DNA of 64,000 nucleotides from Halobacteriales archaeon QS_6_71_20 (GTDB lineage Archaea; Halobacteriota; Halobacteria; Halobacteriales; Haloferacaceae): contig PXRU01000002.1 in assembly GCA_003020945.1 (NCBI GenBank), positions 32,060 through 96,059 of the forward strand, written 5' to 3'. The translations under genes and the position numbers were made by a program. The notes under the pieces were generated by a model. It was not told where the DNA came from and searched no databases. It worked only from the letters and a program-made list of their open reading frames with translations. Positions 25,833 to 37,036 of this stretch are shown piece after piece (position 1 is the first letter of the stretch; every line of letters begins with the position of its first letter).

Positions 25833-28535
25833 ATGAGACGTGTTTCGCTGGCGATCGCGCTCGGCGTTCTCCTGATATCCGGAGCCGTGGCGACCCCCGC
25901 TCATGGGGCGACGGCGAACGACCCGCCGCTGGCCGACGCCGGACTCGATCAGCGGGTGGAACGGGGAGCGGTCGTGTGGCTCGACGGCGGCGGCTCCGTC
26001 GATCCGGACGGCGAGGTCGTCGCCTACGAGTGGTCGATCCGAACGCCGGCCGGCGAGACGATCCGTCCCGAAGACCCCGCCGCCTCGTCGACGACGTTCA
26101 CCCCCACGGCAGTCGGTCGATACGAGGTCACGCTGACGGTCACGGACGACGACGGGGCGACCCGCAGCGACACGCTGTACGTCGACGTGACCGCACCGGA
26201 GACGAACGGCGACCCCTCGGAGCCGGAGTCGAACGAGCCGCCCACCGGTGAGATCGAAGGTCCCGATACCGTTGCCCGGGGCGAACGAGCGACGTTCACC
26301 GCCGACGTGTACGACCCCGACGGTGAGATCGTCGCCTACGAGTGGTCGAACGGCCGTTCCGGCCGAGCGATCACGCGAACCGTCGACCGTCCCGCCGGCG
26401 AGACGTTCGAGTTCACGGTCCGCGTCACCGACGACGACGGCGCGACGAGTACGTTCCGGAAGTCCGTCCGCGTCCGCTCGGTCGACCCCGGGGGGTCGCA
26501 GACGGTCGATCCCGCGAACGAGGGTCCGACCGCCACGATCGAGGGGCTGGACCGTGTCGCGGTGGGGGAGACCGCGACGTACGTCCTCCGTGGACGCGAC
26601 TCCGACGGAACGGTTGCGCAGCGGCTGTGGCCCGATCGAAGCGGGACGGGTGCAGTGCTCGAACCCGCGTTCGACGAGGCCGGCACGTACACGCTGCGGG
26701 GCGTCGTCGTCGACGACGACGGAGCGCGAACAGTTGCGACGAAATCGATCGAGGTGTACGAGGAGGGTCCGCCCGTCGCCGAGATCAGCGGTCCCGACAC
26801 CGCTTCGGCGGGGAGCACGCAGACGTACACGCTGGAGGCGTCCGATCCCGACGGCGGTGAGCTAACGGTTCGATGGGAACCCTCGCAGTCGCTGTCGGAA
26901 CGGGCGAATAGTGAGTACAGGAACAGGGTCGATATCGAGGGCGAGCTCGGAGACACTGTTGAGGTCTCCGCCTTCGTGACCGACGACGAAGGGAATACCG
27001 TCGTTGCGGTGAAGGAGACTGATGTAGAGGCGGAGACAGATTTCAACGAAAGAGGATTAAATCCGCAGGTTTCTGAAATCCGGTGGAAATATTATCTCGA
27101 TAACTCAACTCAGACTAGCGAGATAGACTCCGTTGAGCTAGGCACATATTTCTTATCAGCGAAAATCAATCATGGAGAACAAAAAACTGTTCGCGCGACA
27201 TGGGAAATAAACGATTCCAAGAGAGCCATTATTGTCGACACCTTAGGCGTAGTTCCTGAAGAAACCCGGACAAATATCAAACACACATTCGTCTCACCAA
27301 ATGGAAAGTTTGTGTCTCGTGAGGTTACGGTTAGTGCAGTAGATTCTGATGGTGATCGGCATACGCGGAAACGAATTGACAGATTCCATTCTGTTCAATC
27401 ACATGATGACATTCTTTTCTATGCGACTGGTCCAGAGAGTTCTGAGCCGGCGAGGCATCTGGAAATCGAGCCAGGAGAACAGGTAGTTTTCACCGTCGGA
27501 TCATATCAGAACTATCGGCTTGAATTCGGCGACGGTACACGAACCAGGGGATCTGGAACGAGAGCTGGTGTCAATCCGAAGATTAGCCATTCGTACGATA
27601 ATGCTGGAAGGTATCGAGCACGATTGATCTCGACACAGGGACCGAAGGGCGAAGCTCTAAGAACTATCGATATTCTTGTCAAACCCGAATCTTATACAGA
27701 ATACTGGTACAAAGAAACAACGAACACTACTAGCCAGGTTATTTCTGAAAATTCACCTGCTGGTAGTGACTGGACAAAGAAATCAGTGCGCAGGTCGACA
27801 ACTTACTATACGGGTAAGACCGTTACACTTCGGGCCGGGTCTGGCCGTGCAGAGATGCTTGGTGACGGCTGGGAAATAAACGAAACAACGACCGAACAGC
27901 GCACTAAGACGGTCTCGCAGATCAGCAAGACAGATCCTGACGGAACCGGTGATAAATGGAGACTCAACAAGAGAAGTGTCCGGACCAAAGAACGAACTTT
28001 TTACGAAAACAAATACCGTTGGATGTCGAGTCAGTTCCGTCGGCCTGGGTGGACATTTACAGGTGAAACACGAACTGAAAAAGTCATAGTTGGGGACGGC
28101 CACGACCACGACCGGACGAGACACAAAGAAACGACACGAACATGTACGGACTGGGATCTTGAACCGTCTCCTTTCGGAGGCCTCTCACGGCAGTGTACTA
28201 ACTGGAAATATGACACCGATATTTGGTACACTGGTCACGAACATAGTGGACGGTCGTATTACGACAAGGAGTACCAGTACAAGACTGAGGTGGCGCAAAC
28301 CGAAACTGTCCACTACCATGAGTACATCGGAGAGCGAACACAGACAGTCACTTTAAAAACGTTCGCTGAGACAAAAACTCAGAAAGAGTGGTTGTGGGAG
28401 CGGAAAGCGACTGAGACACGTCAAAAGTACTCTTTGCAGAAACCTGATAACGAATCGTATATTGCTGGAACGCTCAAGACGGTGGAAGTTCGATGCGGCA
28501 CAAATAAAAGTCATCATGATGCGGTTATGTGCTGA
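25833..28535 (+). CDS. secreted multi-PKD-domain protein with AT-rich C-terminal half
   Basis: signal peptide MRRVSLAIALGVLLISGAVATPAHG; repeated DPDGEVVAYEWS/VTDDDGA PKD motifs. Confidence 0.9.
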   Translation: MRRVSLAIALGVLLISGAVATPAHGATANDPPLADAGLDQRVERGAVVWLDGGGSVDPDGEVVAYEWSIRTPAGETIRPEDPAASSTTFTPTAVGRYEVTLTVTDDDGATRSDTLYVDVTAPETNGDPSEPESNEPPTGEIEGPDTVARGERATFTADVYDPDGEIVAYEWSNGRSGRAITRTVDRPAGETFEFTVRVTDDDGATSTFRKSVRVRSVDPGGSQTVDPANEGPTATIEGLDRVAVGETATYVLRGRDSDGTVAQRLWPDRSGTGAVLEPAFDEAGTYTLRGVVVDDDGARTVATKSIEVYEEGPPVAEISGPDTASAGSTQTYTLEASDPDGGELTVRWEPSQSLSERANSEYRNRVDIEGELGDTVEVSAFVTDDEGNTVVAVKETDVEAETDFNERGLNPQVSEIRWKYYLDNSTQTSEIDSVELGTYFLSAKINHGEQKTVRATWEINDSKRAIIVDTLGVVPEETRTNIKHTFVSPNGKFVSREVTVSAVDSDGDRHTRKRIDRFHSVQSHDDILFYATGPESSEPARHLEIEPGEQVVFTVGSYQNYRLEFGDGTRTRGSGTRAGVNPKISHSYDNAGRYRARLISTQGPKGEALRTIDILVKPESYTEYWYKETTNTTSQVISENSPAGSDWTKKSVRRSTTYYTGKTVTLRAGSGRAEMLGDGWEINETTTEQRTKTVSQISKTDPDGTGDKWRLNKRSVRTKERTFYENKYRWMSSQFRRPGWTFTGETRTEKVIVGDGHDHDRTRHKETTRTCTDWDLEPSPFGGLSRQCTNWKYDTDIWYTGHEHSGRSYYDKEYQYKTEVAQTETVHYHEYIGERTQTVTLKTFAETKTQKEWLWERKATETRQKYSLQKPDNESYIAGTLKTVEVRCGTNKSHHDAVMC

Positions 28536-28626
28536 GACACAGCCGAAATATTATATACATTCACCTCATCAACGAATATATGATAATTGCAGACAATCGA
28601 GTTGGCTACAGTGGGGGTGAGAAGTA

Positions 28627-29289
28627 GTGAGCAGTAGTTTGCACACGAGCATTGTGCTCGTCCTTCTGGTCCTCATAGCCGGCTGCGCTTCCTCAACCGA
28701 CCCTGGGAGTCCACAAACGGAGTTTCAGACGGAATTCGGTTCGGAATTTACGGATTATGAATCGTCGAAGTTTGCGCATGAACAACCAGATGACGAGGTT
28801 GACGTTCCACCTCCTTTACAGAACAAGACTTCTAGAGACGACATTGATGTATCATCGATAGAATATTTAATCGTAATTAGGTTGAACGATCATCGTAGAG
28901 CCAATGATGTAGACCCGTTAGTAAGAGATCCTCGACTCGCCCGAATCGCCCGCCACCACTCGTATGATATGGCGACACAGAACTTCTTCAACCACACAAA
29001 TCTTGACGGCGAGACGTTCTCCGACCGGTTACGAAAGAGTAATTACGACTGTGTTAGCGGCGGAGAAAATATCAGGATGGTCGATTGGAAAAGTGACAGA
29101 GCTCAGACAGAAGAGGAGCTGGCTGAGTTTATTATGACCGGATTCATCGAATCCCCCGAACATAACGCCGGAATGTTACGTCCGAATCTAACCACCGTCG
29201 GTATTGGGGTATACGTCAGAGAGGACGGACGAACGTACGCCACGATGAATCTCTGTGAAGCCTACTCGGCGAGTGAGGGTAACGAATGA
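28627..29289 (+). CDS. CAP (SCP/PR-1) domain lipoprotein
   Basis: lipobox LIAGC; LNDHRRANDVDPLVRDPRLARIARHHSYDM, HTNLDG, GFIESPEHNAGMLRPNLTTVGIGVY; non-ATG (GTG) start. Confidence 0.88.
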   Translation: MSSSLHTSIVLVLLVLIAGCASSTDPGSPQTEFQTEFGSEFTDYESSKFAHEQPDDEVDVPPPLQNKTSRDDIDVSSIEYLIVIRLNDHRRANDVDPLVRDPRLARIARHHSYDMATQNFFNHTNLDGETFSDRLRKSNYDCVSGGENIRMVDWKSDRAQTEEELAEFIMTGFIESPEHNAGMLRPNLTTVGIGVYVREDGRTYATMNLCEAYSASEGNE

Positions 29290-30005
29290 CCGACCGCACC
29301 AGTCGACAAAGTCGAACCAGACGACGACTCTTGGCCACAACAGGAGCGGCCGCCGTCGGCGGACTCTCGGGCTGTCTCGGCTGGCTCCGAAACGATCAGC
29401 CGGAGGAACCACGAGGCGGCTGGTACACCGACGAGTCGTACACGACCGCTGAGCCTACGGAGACGTTCAGCCGCCGCACCGGCACACGGACCCCGTATCC
29501 CGGTGTCAAACAGATCTACGCCGGCGGGGGAACGCTCGTCGCCGTCTACTTCGATTACGCCCACGAGCCGTCGATCGAGTGGTGGCGAGAGGAGTTCCCG
29601 AAACTCTCCGACCTGCTCGAAGAGGGAGCGTTCCGTCCGACACTGCTCATGTTCCCGGTCCCGACCAACGAGTGGTCGATGCTGCTCCCGAGCGCGGTGT
29701 TCGAGGTCCGGGCCCGCGGAACCCGCGAGGAGGCGTGGCGATTTCACGAACTGCTCGTTGAGGCGGCTCCCGACTACTCGTTCGACCTGCTTCGCGGGTT
29801 CGCCGGCGAGGTCGGCGTCGACGGCGACGCCGTCGTCGAGGCGGCCGACACGCGCAGGCGTCGCAACCAGACGTTCTCCGATCGCCAGCTCGGCCGCGAC
29901 AGCGGCGTCGACGCGGACTCGCTCCCCGCGTTCCGCTGGGGAACCGATCCGATCGAGGGGAAGACGGCCGCCGATATCCGGGCGTTCATCGAGGAACGTC
30001 GGTGA
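29286..30005 (+). CDS. Tat-type lipoprotein, thioredoxin/DsbA-like fold possible
   Basis: TRRRLLATTGAAAVGGLSGC; VAVYFDYAHEPSIEWWREEFPKL ... LPAFRWG; ATGA overlap with CAP gene. Confidence 0.75.
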   Translation: MTDRTSRQSRTRRRLLATTGAAAVGGLSGCLGWLRNDQPEEPRGGWYTDESYTTAEPTETFSRRTGTRTPYPGVKQIYAGGGTLVAVYFDYAHEPSIEWWREEFPKLSDLLEEGAFRPTLLMFPVPTNEWSMLLPSAVFEVRARGTREEAWRFHELLVEAAPDYSFDLLRGFAGEVGVDGDAVVEAADTRRRRNQTFSDRQLGRDSGVDADSLPAFRWGTDPIEGKTAADIRAFIEERR

Positions 30006-30038
30006 GGGGCTCTTCCATCGGAGTCGCGACGGTGCCGT

Positions 30039-31226
30039 CTACTCCTCGTTCCCGGGACTGCGCGGGTGGTAGTCGGTGTCGTACTCGCCGGGTCGGTCGT
30101 CGAGCCGGTCGGGATTGATCCGTCCGCCCAGCAGCATGAAGTCCAGCACCGTGCAGTACAGCATCGCCTCCACGACCGGGACGGCCCGCGGCGGGAGCAC
30201 CGGGTCGTGGCGGCCGACGACCTGCGCCCGCTTCCGCTCGCCGGTCTCCCAGTCGGCGGTCGTCTGCTCCTTCGGGATCGAGGTGGGCGCGTGCCACGTC
30301 ACCTCGCCGTGGATCGGCTCGCCGGTGGTGATCCCGCCCTGGAGGCCGCCGTGGTCGTTGCCGACCGGGACGGGGTCGCCCGCGTCGCTCACCGTCTCCG
30401 GGTGGTCGCCGTCGTCGAACTCCCAGTCCTCGTTGCGGTCGTGGCCGGCGACCGACCGGGCCTCGCGGCCGAGGCCGAACTCGAACGCCGTCGTCGCCGG
30501 GACGGACATCATCGCTTGCCCGAGACGGGCGGGGACGGAGTCGAACCGCGGCGCGCCGAGCCCGCGGGGGACGCCGCGCGCCTCGAACTCGATGGCGCCG
30601 CCGATGGAGTCGCCGGCCTGCTGGTACTCGTCGATCCGGTCGCGCATCCGCTCGGCGGTCTCCGGGTGCGCGCACCTGACCTCGTTGTCCTCGCTGTGTT
30701 CGAGCAGCTCCTCGAAGCTCACCTCGGGAGCCACGATGTCGCCGATCTGGTTGACGTGGGCCTTGATCTCGACGTCGTGGTCGCTCTGGTCGAGCACCGC
30801 CTTGGCGACGGCGCCGGCGGCGACCCAGTTCACCGTCTCCCGGGCCGAGGAGCGCCCGCCGCCGCCCCAGTTGCGCGTGCCGAACTTCGCGGAGTAGGTG
30901 TAGTCGCCGTGGCTCGGCCTGGGCGCGGTGACGAACGGCTCGTACTTGCCCGAGCGGGCGTCCTTGTTCCGGATCACCATCCCGACGGGCGTACCCGTGG
31001 TGTAGCCGTCCTGGATCCCGGAGTTGATCGCCACCTCGTCCGGCTCGCCGCGACTCGTCGTGATCATCGACTGTCCGGGCTTGCGCCGGTCCAGGTCGCG
31101 CTGAATTCGCTCCTCGTCGAGCTCCACGCCGGCCGGCACCCCGGACACCGTACAGCCCATCGCGGGACCGTGGCTCTCGCCGTACGTCGTCAGCCGGAAC
31201 AGCCGGCCGAACTCGTTGCCGTTCAT
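30039..31226 (-). CDS. aroC: chorismate synthase
   Basis: FRLTTYGESHGPAMGCTVSGVPAG, RRKPGQS, GGGRSSARET, DSIGGAIEF. Confidence 0.97.
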   Translation of the reverse strand: MNGNEFGRLFRLTTYGESHGPAMGCTVSGVPAGVELDEERIQRDLDRRKPGQSMITTSRGEPDEVAINSGIQDGYTTGTPVGMVIRNKDARSGKYEPFVTAPRPSHGDYTYSAKFGTRNWGGGGRSSARETVNWVAAGAVAKAVLDQSDHDVEIKAHVNQIGDIVAPEVSFEELLEHSEDNEVRCAHPETAERMRDRIDEYQQAGDSIGGAIEFEARGVPRGLGAPRFDSVPARLGQAMMSVPATTAFEFGLGREARSVAGHDRNEDWEFDDGDHPETVSDAGDPVPVGNDHGGLQGGITTGEPIHGEVTWHAPTSIPKEQTTADWETGERKRAQVVGRHDPVLPPRAVPVVEAMLYCTVLDFMLLGGRINPDRLDDRPGEYDTDYHPRSPGNEE

Positions 31227-31341
31227 TACCGATCCTCGGTCGTTCGGCGATATAAAATCCGGCGAAGGGAGCGAACGACCGACCGCGGGGTCGGCGGCCG
31301 CTCCGGCGAGCGCCGGACGGCTGTTCGGAACCCCGCGCGCC

Positions 31342-32718
31342 TCAGCGCTCGTGGACCCGCATCCGGACGGGCCGCCGGGGTCGGGTCGTGATGCTCGCCT
31401 CCAGCTCCGACTCCAGGTCGACGGGGTCGACGACCTCGAAGCGGTGGCGGCGAAGCAGCGTCGCCAACACGAGCTTCGTCTCCATCAGCGCGAAGCGGTC
31501 CCCCACGCACCGCCGCGGCCCCGAGGCGAACGGGAAGTACGCCAGCGGATGCAACCGCGACTCGAACTCGTCGGTCCACCGCTCCGGACGGAACCGAAGG
31601 GGGTCGTCGTAGTGGGCGGGGTCGCGGTGGACGACCCACTGACTGATCGCCAGCGGCGTTCCCTCGGGGACGCGATAGCCGCCGAGTTCGACGTCCTCGG
31701 TCGGCTCCCGGAGGATCCCGTGGACCGGCGGCAGCAGCCGCATCGACTCGGTGACGACCGTGTCGAGGTACTCCAGGTCGCGGACGTCACCGAACCCGGC
31801 CGGCTCCCCGCCCAGTTCCGTGTCGAGTTCCGCGAGCAGCCGCTCCTCGACGCCGGGATTGCGCGCGAGCAGGTGGAACGTGAACGTGAGCGAGAGCGCG
31901 GTGGTCTCATGGCCCGCCAGTAGCAGCGTCTTCACCTCGTCGCGGACCTGTTCGTCGGCCATCCGCTCGCCGTCGTCGTCCTCGGCCGACAGCAGCGCCG
32001 ATACCACGTCGTCGCCGGGAGCGACCTCGCCGGCTCGCAACGCCTGTCGCTTCTCGTCGACCAGCTCGTCGACGATGCGGTCCAGCGAGACGACCGCCTC
32101 CCGGAGGCGCTCGCGGCCCGGCGTCGGTACCCACGGCGGGAGGAGGTCGACCAGGCTGCCGCCGGGGGACTGCTCCATGACGGTGTCGAGCGCGCCGCCG
32201 ATGGCGGGCGTCCGGTCGCGGATGTCGACGCCCATCAGCGCCCGGGCGACGATCTCCAGCGTCAGTTCCATCATCTCGCGGTGGACGTCGCGCACCTCGC
32301 CGTCGGTCCACCGGTCGCTCGCGCGCTCGCTCGCCCCCACCATCATGTCGGCGTAGCCCGCGATCCGGTCGGGCGTGAACACCGGCCGGATGAGGTGGCG
32401 CTGGCGTCGCCAGAACTCCCCCTCGCTGTTCAACAGCCCGTTGCCGAGCACCGGCTGGAGCTGCCGTTGGAACAGCTCGCCTTTCACGTACTTCTCGTTC
32501 TCCGTGACCAGCACCCGACGGATCGCGTCCGGGTCGGTGAGGAGGAACACGTCCCGGCCGAGCACCTCGTAGCGCGCGACGCGGCCGTGTTCGTGTGCGA
32601 CCCGGTCGCGGAACGCGAAGAAGTCGCGCCTGCTCTCGAGGAACGACCCCACGAACGGGAGTCCGTCGGGGCCGGGCGCCGCCTCCGGCGGACGGGGGGC
32701 GCCGTCCGTGTCGCTCAT
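31342..32718 (-). CDS. cytochrome P450
   Basis: LLLAGHETTALSLTFTFHLL, ESMRLLPPV, YFPFASGPRRCVGDRFALME. Confidence 0.97.
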   Translation of the reverse strand: MSDTDGAPRPPEAAPGPDGLPFVGSFLESRRDFFAFRDRVAHEHGRVARYEVLGRDVFLLTDPDAIRRVLVTENEKYVKGELFQRQLQPVLGNGLLNSEGEFWRRQRHLIRPVFTPDRIAGYADMMVGASERASDRWTDGEVRDVHREMMELTLEIVARALMGVDIRDRTPAIGGALDTVMEQSPGGSLVDLLPPWVPTPGRERLREAVVSLDRIVDELVDEKRQALRAGEVAPGDDVVSALLSAEDDDGERMADEQVRDEVKTLLLAGHETTALSLTFTFHLLARNPGVEERLLAELDTELGGEPAGFGDVRDLEYLDTVVTESMRLLPPVHGILREPTEDVELGGYRVPEGTPLAISQWVVHRDPAHYDDPLRFRPERWTDEFESRLHPLAYFPFASGPRRCVGDRFALMETKLVLATLLRRHRFEVVDPVDLESELEASITTRPRRPVRMRVHER

Positions 32719-32828
32719 ACCCGCGTTTGCGGTCCGGCGGTCAAAGCCCTTGCCGAACTCCCGGCGGGTTCATCGCGGTTTCCGGTCGGGCCGGAATCCG
32801 ACGGGGGGCCGGAACGCGGGACGGTCGG

Positions 32829-34022
32829 TCAGAACGCCGCCTCCAGCACGGCGCGGGCGTCGGCCTCGGTCAGTTCGTACCCCTCGGGCGCGTACGACAG
32901 CAGGGCGTCAGCGGCCGTCACCCGCGCGGCCTCGTCGAGTCCGCCCTCGTCGACGCCGTCGACCGCCGAGAGGGTCGCCGGGAGCCCGAGCGCGTCGCGG
33001 ACGCGCTCGATCCCCCCGATCGCCGCCTCGGCGGTGTCGACGTCGAACGCAGCCGTCAGCGTCGAGAGGTCGACGCCCGCCTCGTCCATCGCGCGGAGCG
33101 CGTGCGGGGCGACCGTCGCGTGCGCGAGCCCCTGCTGGACGCCGAAGGCGTCCCGGAGGCCGTGACCGTAGGCGTGAACCACGTTGATCAGCATGCTCCC
33201 CGGGCGGGAGACACCGTACTGCGCGAGGACGATCCCCGCCACGGTCCGGTCCATCGCCGTCGCGTCCTCGGTCATCGCGGGCAGGCCGTCGACGAGCAGA
33301 CGGACCGCCCGCGTCGCCGTCGCGTCGGTGATCGCGGTCCGGTCGCGGGCGTACAGGGCCTCGATCGCCTTGTCGAAGCCGTTCATCGCCGACCCCGCCA
33401 GCACGCCCTCCGGCGTCGTCTCGAACAGGGCGGGGTCGTAGAACAGTGCCTCGGGCATCAGGTCGGCGCCGCCGACGCCGGTCGACACCACCTCGGTCCC
33501 GCCGGCGCCGTCGTCCACCTCGGCGGCGATGCCGGCGACGACCGAGAGATCCGCGCCCGCCAGCGTCGTCGGCACCGGGAACAGCGGCGTGAGCGCGTCC
33601 GGCTCCTCCGGCGTCGCGATCCCCCCCGTCTCGCGCACCTCGCTTCGGGCGTCCGACAGCGAACGGTCGCGGGCGCGCAGCACCGACGCGATCGTCGCCA
33701 CGTCGAGGCTGGAGCCGCCGCCGACCGGCACGAACGCGTCGGCCCCGAGTTCGTCGGCTCGCTCGACCGCGCGGTCCGCCTCCCGCAGCCGCTTGTCGGG
33801 CGTCGTTCCGGCGAACACCTCGGCGAGCCGGTCGCCGAGGCCGTCGCCGACGGCGTCCATCAGCTCGGCGTTCCCGGCGACGTTCGAGCCGCAGACGACG
33901 AGCGCGGTGTCGCGGCCGCGGTCGGCGAGCGCGTCGCCGAGCTCGGCGACGCTTCCGCGCCCGTAGCGGATCGCTCCGGGGTCGTAGTCGAACGCGAACG
34001 GCGGCGTGTCGAGGTCGGTCAC
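32829..34022 (-). CDS. iron-containing alcohol dehydrogenase
   Basis: VCGSNVAGN, FVPVGGGSSLDVATI, VHAYGHGLRDAFGVQQGLAHATVAPHAL. Confidence 0.92.
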   Translation of the reverse strand: MTDLDTPPFAFDYDPGAIRYGRGSVAELGDALADRGRDTALVVCGSNVAGNAELMDAVGDGLGDRLAEVFAGTTPDKRLREADRAVERADELGADAFVPVGGGSSLDVATIASVLRARDRSLSDARSEVRETGGIATPEEPDALTPLFPVPTTLAGADLSVVAGIAAEVDDGAGGTEVVSTGVGGADLMPEALFYDPALFETTPEGVLAGSAMNGFDKAIEALYARDRTAITDATATRAVRLLVDGLPAMTEDATAMDRTVAGIVLAQYGVSRPGSMLINVVHAYGHGLRDAFGVQQGLAHATVAPHALRAMDEAGVDLSTLTAAFDVDTAEAAIGGIERVRDALGLPATLSAVDGVDEGGLDEAARVTAADALLSYAPEGYELTEADARAVLEAAF

Positions 34023-34263
34023 GGCCGTGGCGAGGCCCGCAGGCCCGAAAACGATAGCGGCGGCGGAAGCGAGCGACGCGACCGCGCCCGCTCGTGTCGC
34101 CGCCGTGCTCCCGACCGCGCGGACGACGCGAGCGTGGCCCCCTCACTCCGGCTCGATCGTGGGTTCCGTTCGGTCGCCGGCAGCTGACATCCGTACCGAC
34201 GCTCTCACCGCGCTGCGTGTGTCCTCGACCGACCGTTCCCGGGGTGACCCGCAACCACCTCCG

Positions 34264-35550
34264 CTACTCGACGGACACGTCCGCGCCAAGGTCCGCCATC
34301 GCCTCGAAGAAGCCCGGGAACGACACGTCGACGTGTTCGGCGCCGGCGACGGTCGTCTCCCCCTCGGCGACGAGCCCCGCGACCGTCAGCGCCATCACGA
34401 GGCGGTGGTCGCCGCGGCCGCGGACGGTCGCCCCCGATAGCTCGGAGTCGCCGCCGTGGACCGTCAGCGCGTCCCGCTCCTCCGTGACCGACGCGCCCAG
34501 CGCCTCCAGCGACTCCGCCATCGCGGCCACGCGGTCGGTCTCCTTGTAGCGGACGTGCTCGGCGTTGCCGATCCGCGTCTCGCCGTCGGCGACCGCGCCC
34601 AGGACGGCGATCGTCGGGAGCAGGTCGGGCGTGTCGCCGACGTCCACCTCGACGCCGGCGAGCGCGGAGCCGCGGACGGCGATCTCCCCCGCCTCCCGGT
34701 CCCAGTCGACGTCGGCACCCATCCGGTCGAGGACGTCCACGACGGCGGAGTCGCCCTGCGCGCTCGGCCGGGCGCCCTCGACGACCACCGACTCGCCCGG
34801 CTCGCCCGCGACGGCGCCGGCGGCGAGCAGGTACGAGATCGACGAGAAGTCGCCCGGCACCGCGTACTCGTCGGCCGCGTACGTCTGGCCGCCGGGCACC
34901 CGGAACCCCGCGTCGGTGCGCTCGGCGTCGACGCCGAAGTCCGCGAGCACCTCGCGGGTGATCTCGACGTACGGCGCGGACTTGAGGTCGGTCTCCAGCT
35001 CGATCTCGACGCCCGACTCGGTGACGGCGCCGGCCATCAGGAGGGCGGTGACGAACTGCGAGGAGACGTCGCCCGGAATGGCGACGTCGCCGCCGGCCAT
35101 CGTGTCGCCGACGACCAGCGGGGCCCGCCCGTTCCGCCGCGTCGACTCGGCGCGCCCGCCCAACTGTTCGACGGCGTCGAGCAGCGGCCCCTGCGGGCGC
35201 GAGCGCAGCGATCCGTCGCCGGTGAGGACTGCCAGCCCCTCGGTGAGTCCGGCGGCCGCGGCGACGAGTCGCATCGTCGTCCCCGAGTTCGCGCAGTCGA
35301 TCACGTCCTCGGGCGTCGCCGGCCGGCCGCCGAACCCGTCGACGGCGACGGCGTCGTCCCCCCAGGAGACGCGCCCGCCGAACGCCTCGACCGCGCGGCC
35401 CGTCGCCCGCGGGTCCGCGGAGTCGAGCGGGCCGGTGACGGTCGTCCCCTCGCCGTAGCCGGCCGCGAGGATCGCTCGGTGGGTGTAGCTCTTCGACGGC
35501 GGCGCCCGCGCGCGTCCGGCGACGCGGGACGGCGAGACGTGTGCGTCCAT
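34264..35550 (-). CDS. aroA: 3-phosphoshikimate 1-carboxyvinyltransferase
   Basis: [49 protein letters not shown]. Confidence 0.96.
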   Translation of the reverse strand: MDAHVSPSRVAGRARAPPSKSYTHRAILAAGYGEGTTVTGPLDSADPRATGRAVEAFGGRVSWGDDAVAVDGFGGRPATPEDVIDCANSGTTMRLVAAAAGLTEGLAVLTGDGSLRSRPQGPLLDAVEQLGGRAESTRRNGRAPLVVGDTMAGGDVAIPGDVSSQFVTALLMAGAVTESGVEIELETDLKSAPYVEITREVLADFGVDAERTDAGFRVPGGQTYAADEYAVPGDFSSISYLLAAGAVAGEPGESVVVEGARPSAQGDSAVVDVLDRMGADVDWDREAGEIAVRGSALAGVEVDVGDTPDLLPTIAVLGAVADGETRIGNAEHVRYKETDRVAAMAESLEALGASVTEERDALTVHGGDSELSGATVRGRGDHRLVMALTVAGLVAEGETTVAGAEHVDVSFPGFFEAMADLGADVSVE

Positions 35551-35740
35551 GTCCGCCACGTTCGCTCGCCGGTGCAAGTGTGTACCGGACGCGGCACCGG
35601 CACCGCGACGACGCACGGCGGGAGTCGCCGCCGACCGACCCCGAACGCCGGCGCTGGCGTCCGACCGTCGCGCCTCGACGGCCCTCCGGGAACGGGTCGG
35701 GGACGAAAACGCCTATGAGCGGCCTCCCCCACCCTCCACC

Positions 35741-36955
35741 ATGACGCGCAGTCTCGCCGCGCTCGACGCCCGCCTCGACTCGACGGGGGCCGACGCCTAC
35801 TGCATCGAGGCGGACAACGCCGACGCGAACCAGCTGTACCTGTCGGGGTTCGACGCGCCCGACCCCTTCCTCACCGCCTACACCGGCGACGAGCTCGCGC
35901 TGCTCGTCTCCGGGCTGGAGTACGGCCGGGCGCGAACGGAGTCGGACGCCGACACCGTCGCCAGGCTGTCGACGTACGACTACCAGCGGCGCGCCGCGGA
36001 GGCGGGGCAGGCGACGGCGCTTTCGGGCGTGTACGCCGACTTCCTCGCCGACCTCGGCGTCGACTCGGCGCTCGTCCCCGAGCGGTTCCCCCTCGGCGTC
36101 GCCGACGGCCTCCGCGAGGCGGGCGTCGCCGTCGGCGTGGACCGCGACGGCGCCGTCGAGACCGTTCGCGCGACCAAGCGCGACGAGGAACTGGACGCCG
36201 TCCGCCGCGCACAGGCGGCCAACGAGGCCGCGATGGCCGCCGCCGAGGCGCTGATCGCCGACGCCGACGTCCGCGAGGACGGCACGCTCGTGATCGCCGG
36301 CGACGGCGCCGCCGACGGCGACGACGCCGACGGCCCGGCGCCGCTCACGAGCGAGCGCGTGCGCGAGGAGATCGAGACGACGCTGCTGCGACACGGCTGC
36401 GCGCTCGACGAGACGATCGTCGCCTGCGGCGCCGACGCCGCGGACCCTCACGACCGCGGGAGCGGCCCGCTGCGCGCCGGCGAACCCGTCATCGTCGACA
36501 TCTTCCCCCGCGAGAAGTCCAGCAAGTACCACGCCGACATGACCCGGACGTTCTCGAAGGGGGAGCCGAGCGACGCGGTCGCGGAGCGGTTCGAGCTGAC
36601 GCGGGAGGCGCTGTCGGCCGCGCTCGACGCGCTGGAGCCCGGCGCGACCGGCGCCGAGGTCCACGCCGCCGCCTGCGACGTGTACGAGGCGGCGGGTTGC
36701 CCGACGCTGCGCTCGGACCCCGACACCGAGACGGGGTTCATCCACTCGACGGGCCACGGCGTCGGTCTCGACGTTCACGAGCGGCCGAGCGTCAACGCCC
36801 GCGGCGAGGAGCTGCGCCCGGGCCACGTGATCACCGTCGAGCCCGGACTGTACGACCCCGCGGTCGGCGGCGTCCGGATCGAGGACATCGTCGCCGTCAC
36901 CGAGGACGGCTACGAGAACCTCACCGACTACCCCGTGGAGCTGGTGGTCGAATGA
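35741..36955 (+). CDS. M24 family Xaa-Pro peptidase
   Basis: [62 protein letters not shown]. Confidence 0.95.
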   Translation: MTRSLAALDARLDSTGADAYCIEADNADANQLYLSGFDAPDPFLTAYTGDELALLVSGLEYGRARTESDADTVARLSTYDYQRRAAEAGQATALSGVYADFLADLGVDSALVPERFPLGVADGLREAGVAVGVDRDGAVETVRATKRDEELDAVRRAQAANEAAMAAAEALIADADVREDGTLVIAGDGAADGDDADGPAPLTSERVREEIETTLLRHGCALDETIVACGADAADPHDRGSGPLRAGEPVIVDIFPREKSSKYHADMTRTFSKGEPSDAVAERFELTREALSAALDALEPGATGAEVHAAACDVYEAAGCPTLRSDPDTETGFIHSTGHGVGLDVHERPSVNARGEELRPGHVITVEPGLYDPAVGGVRIEDIVAVTEDGYENLTDYPVELVVE

Positions 36956-37036
36956 CCTCGCGGTCCGCGTCTCGACCGCGCGAACGCTCTACGGGGTCCA
37001 CGGCGGGAGCGCCGACCCGCCGGCGCCGATGCCGCT

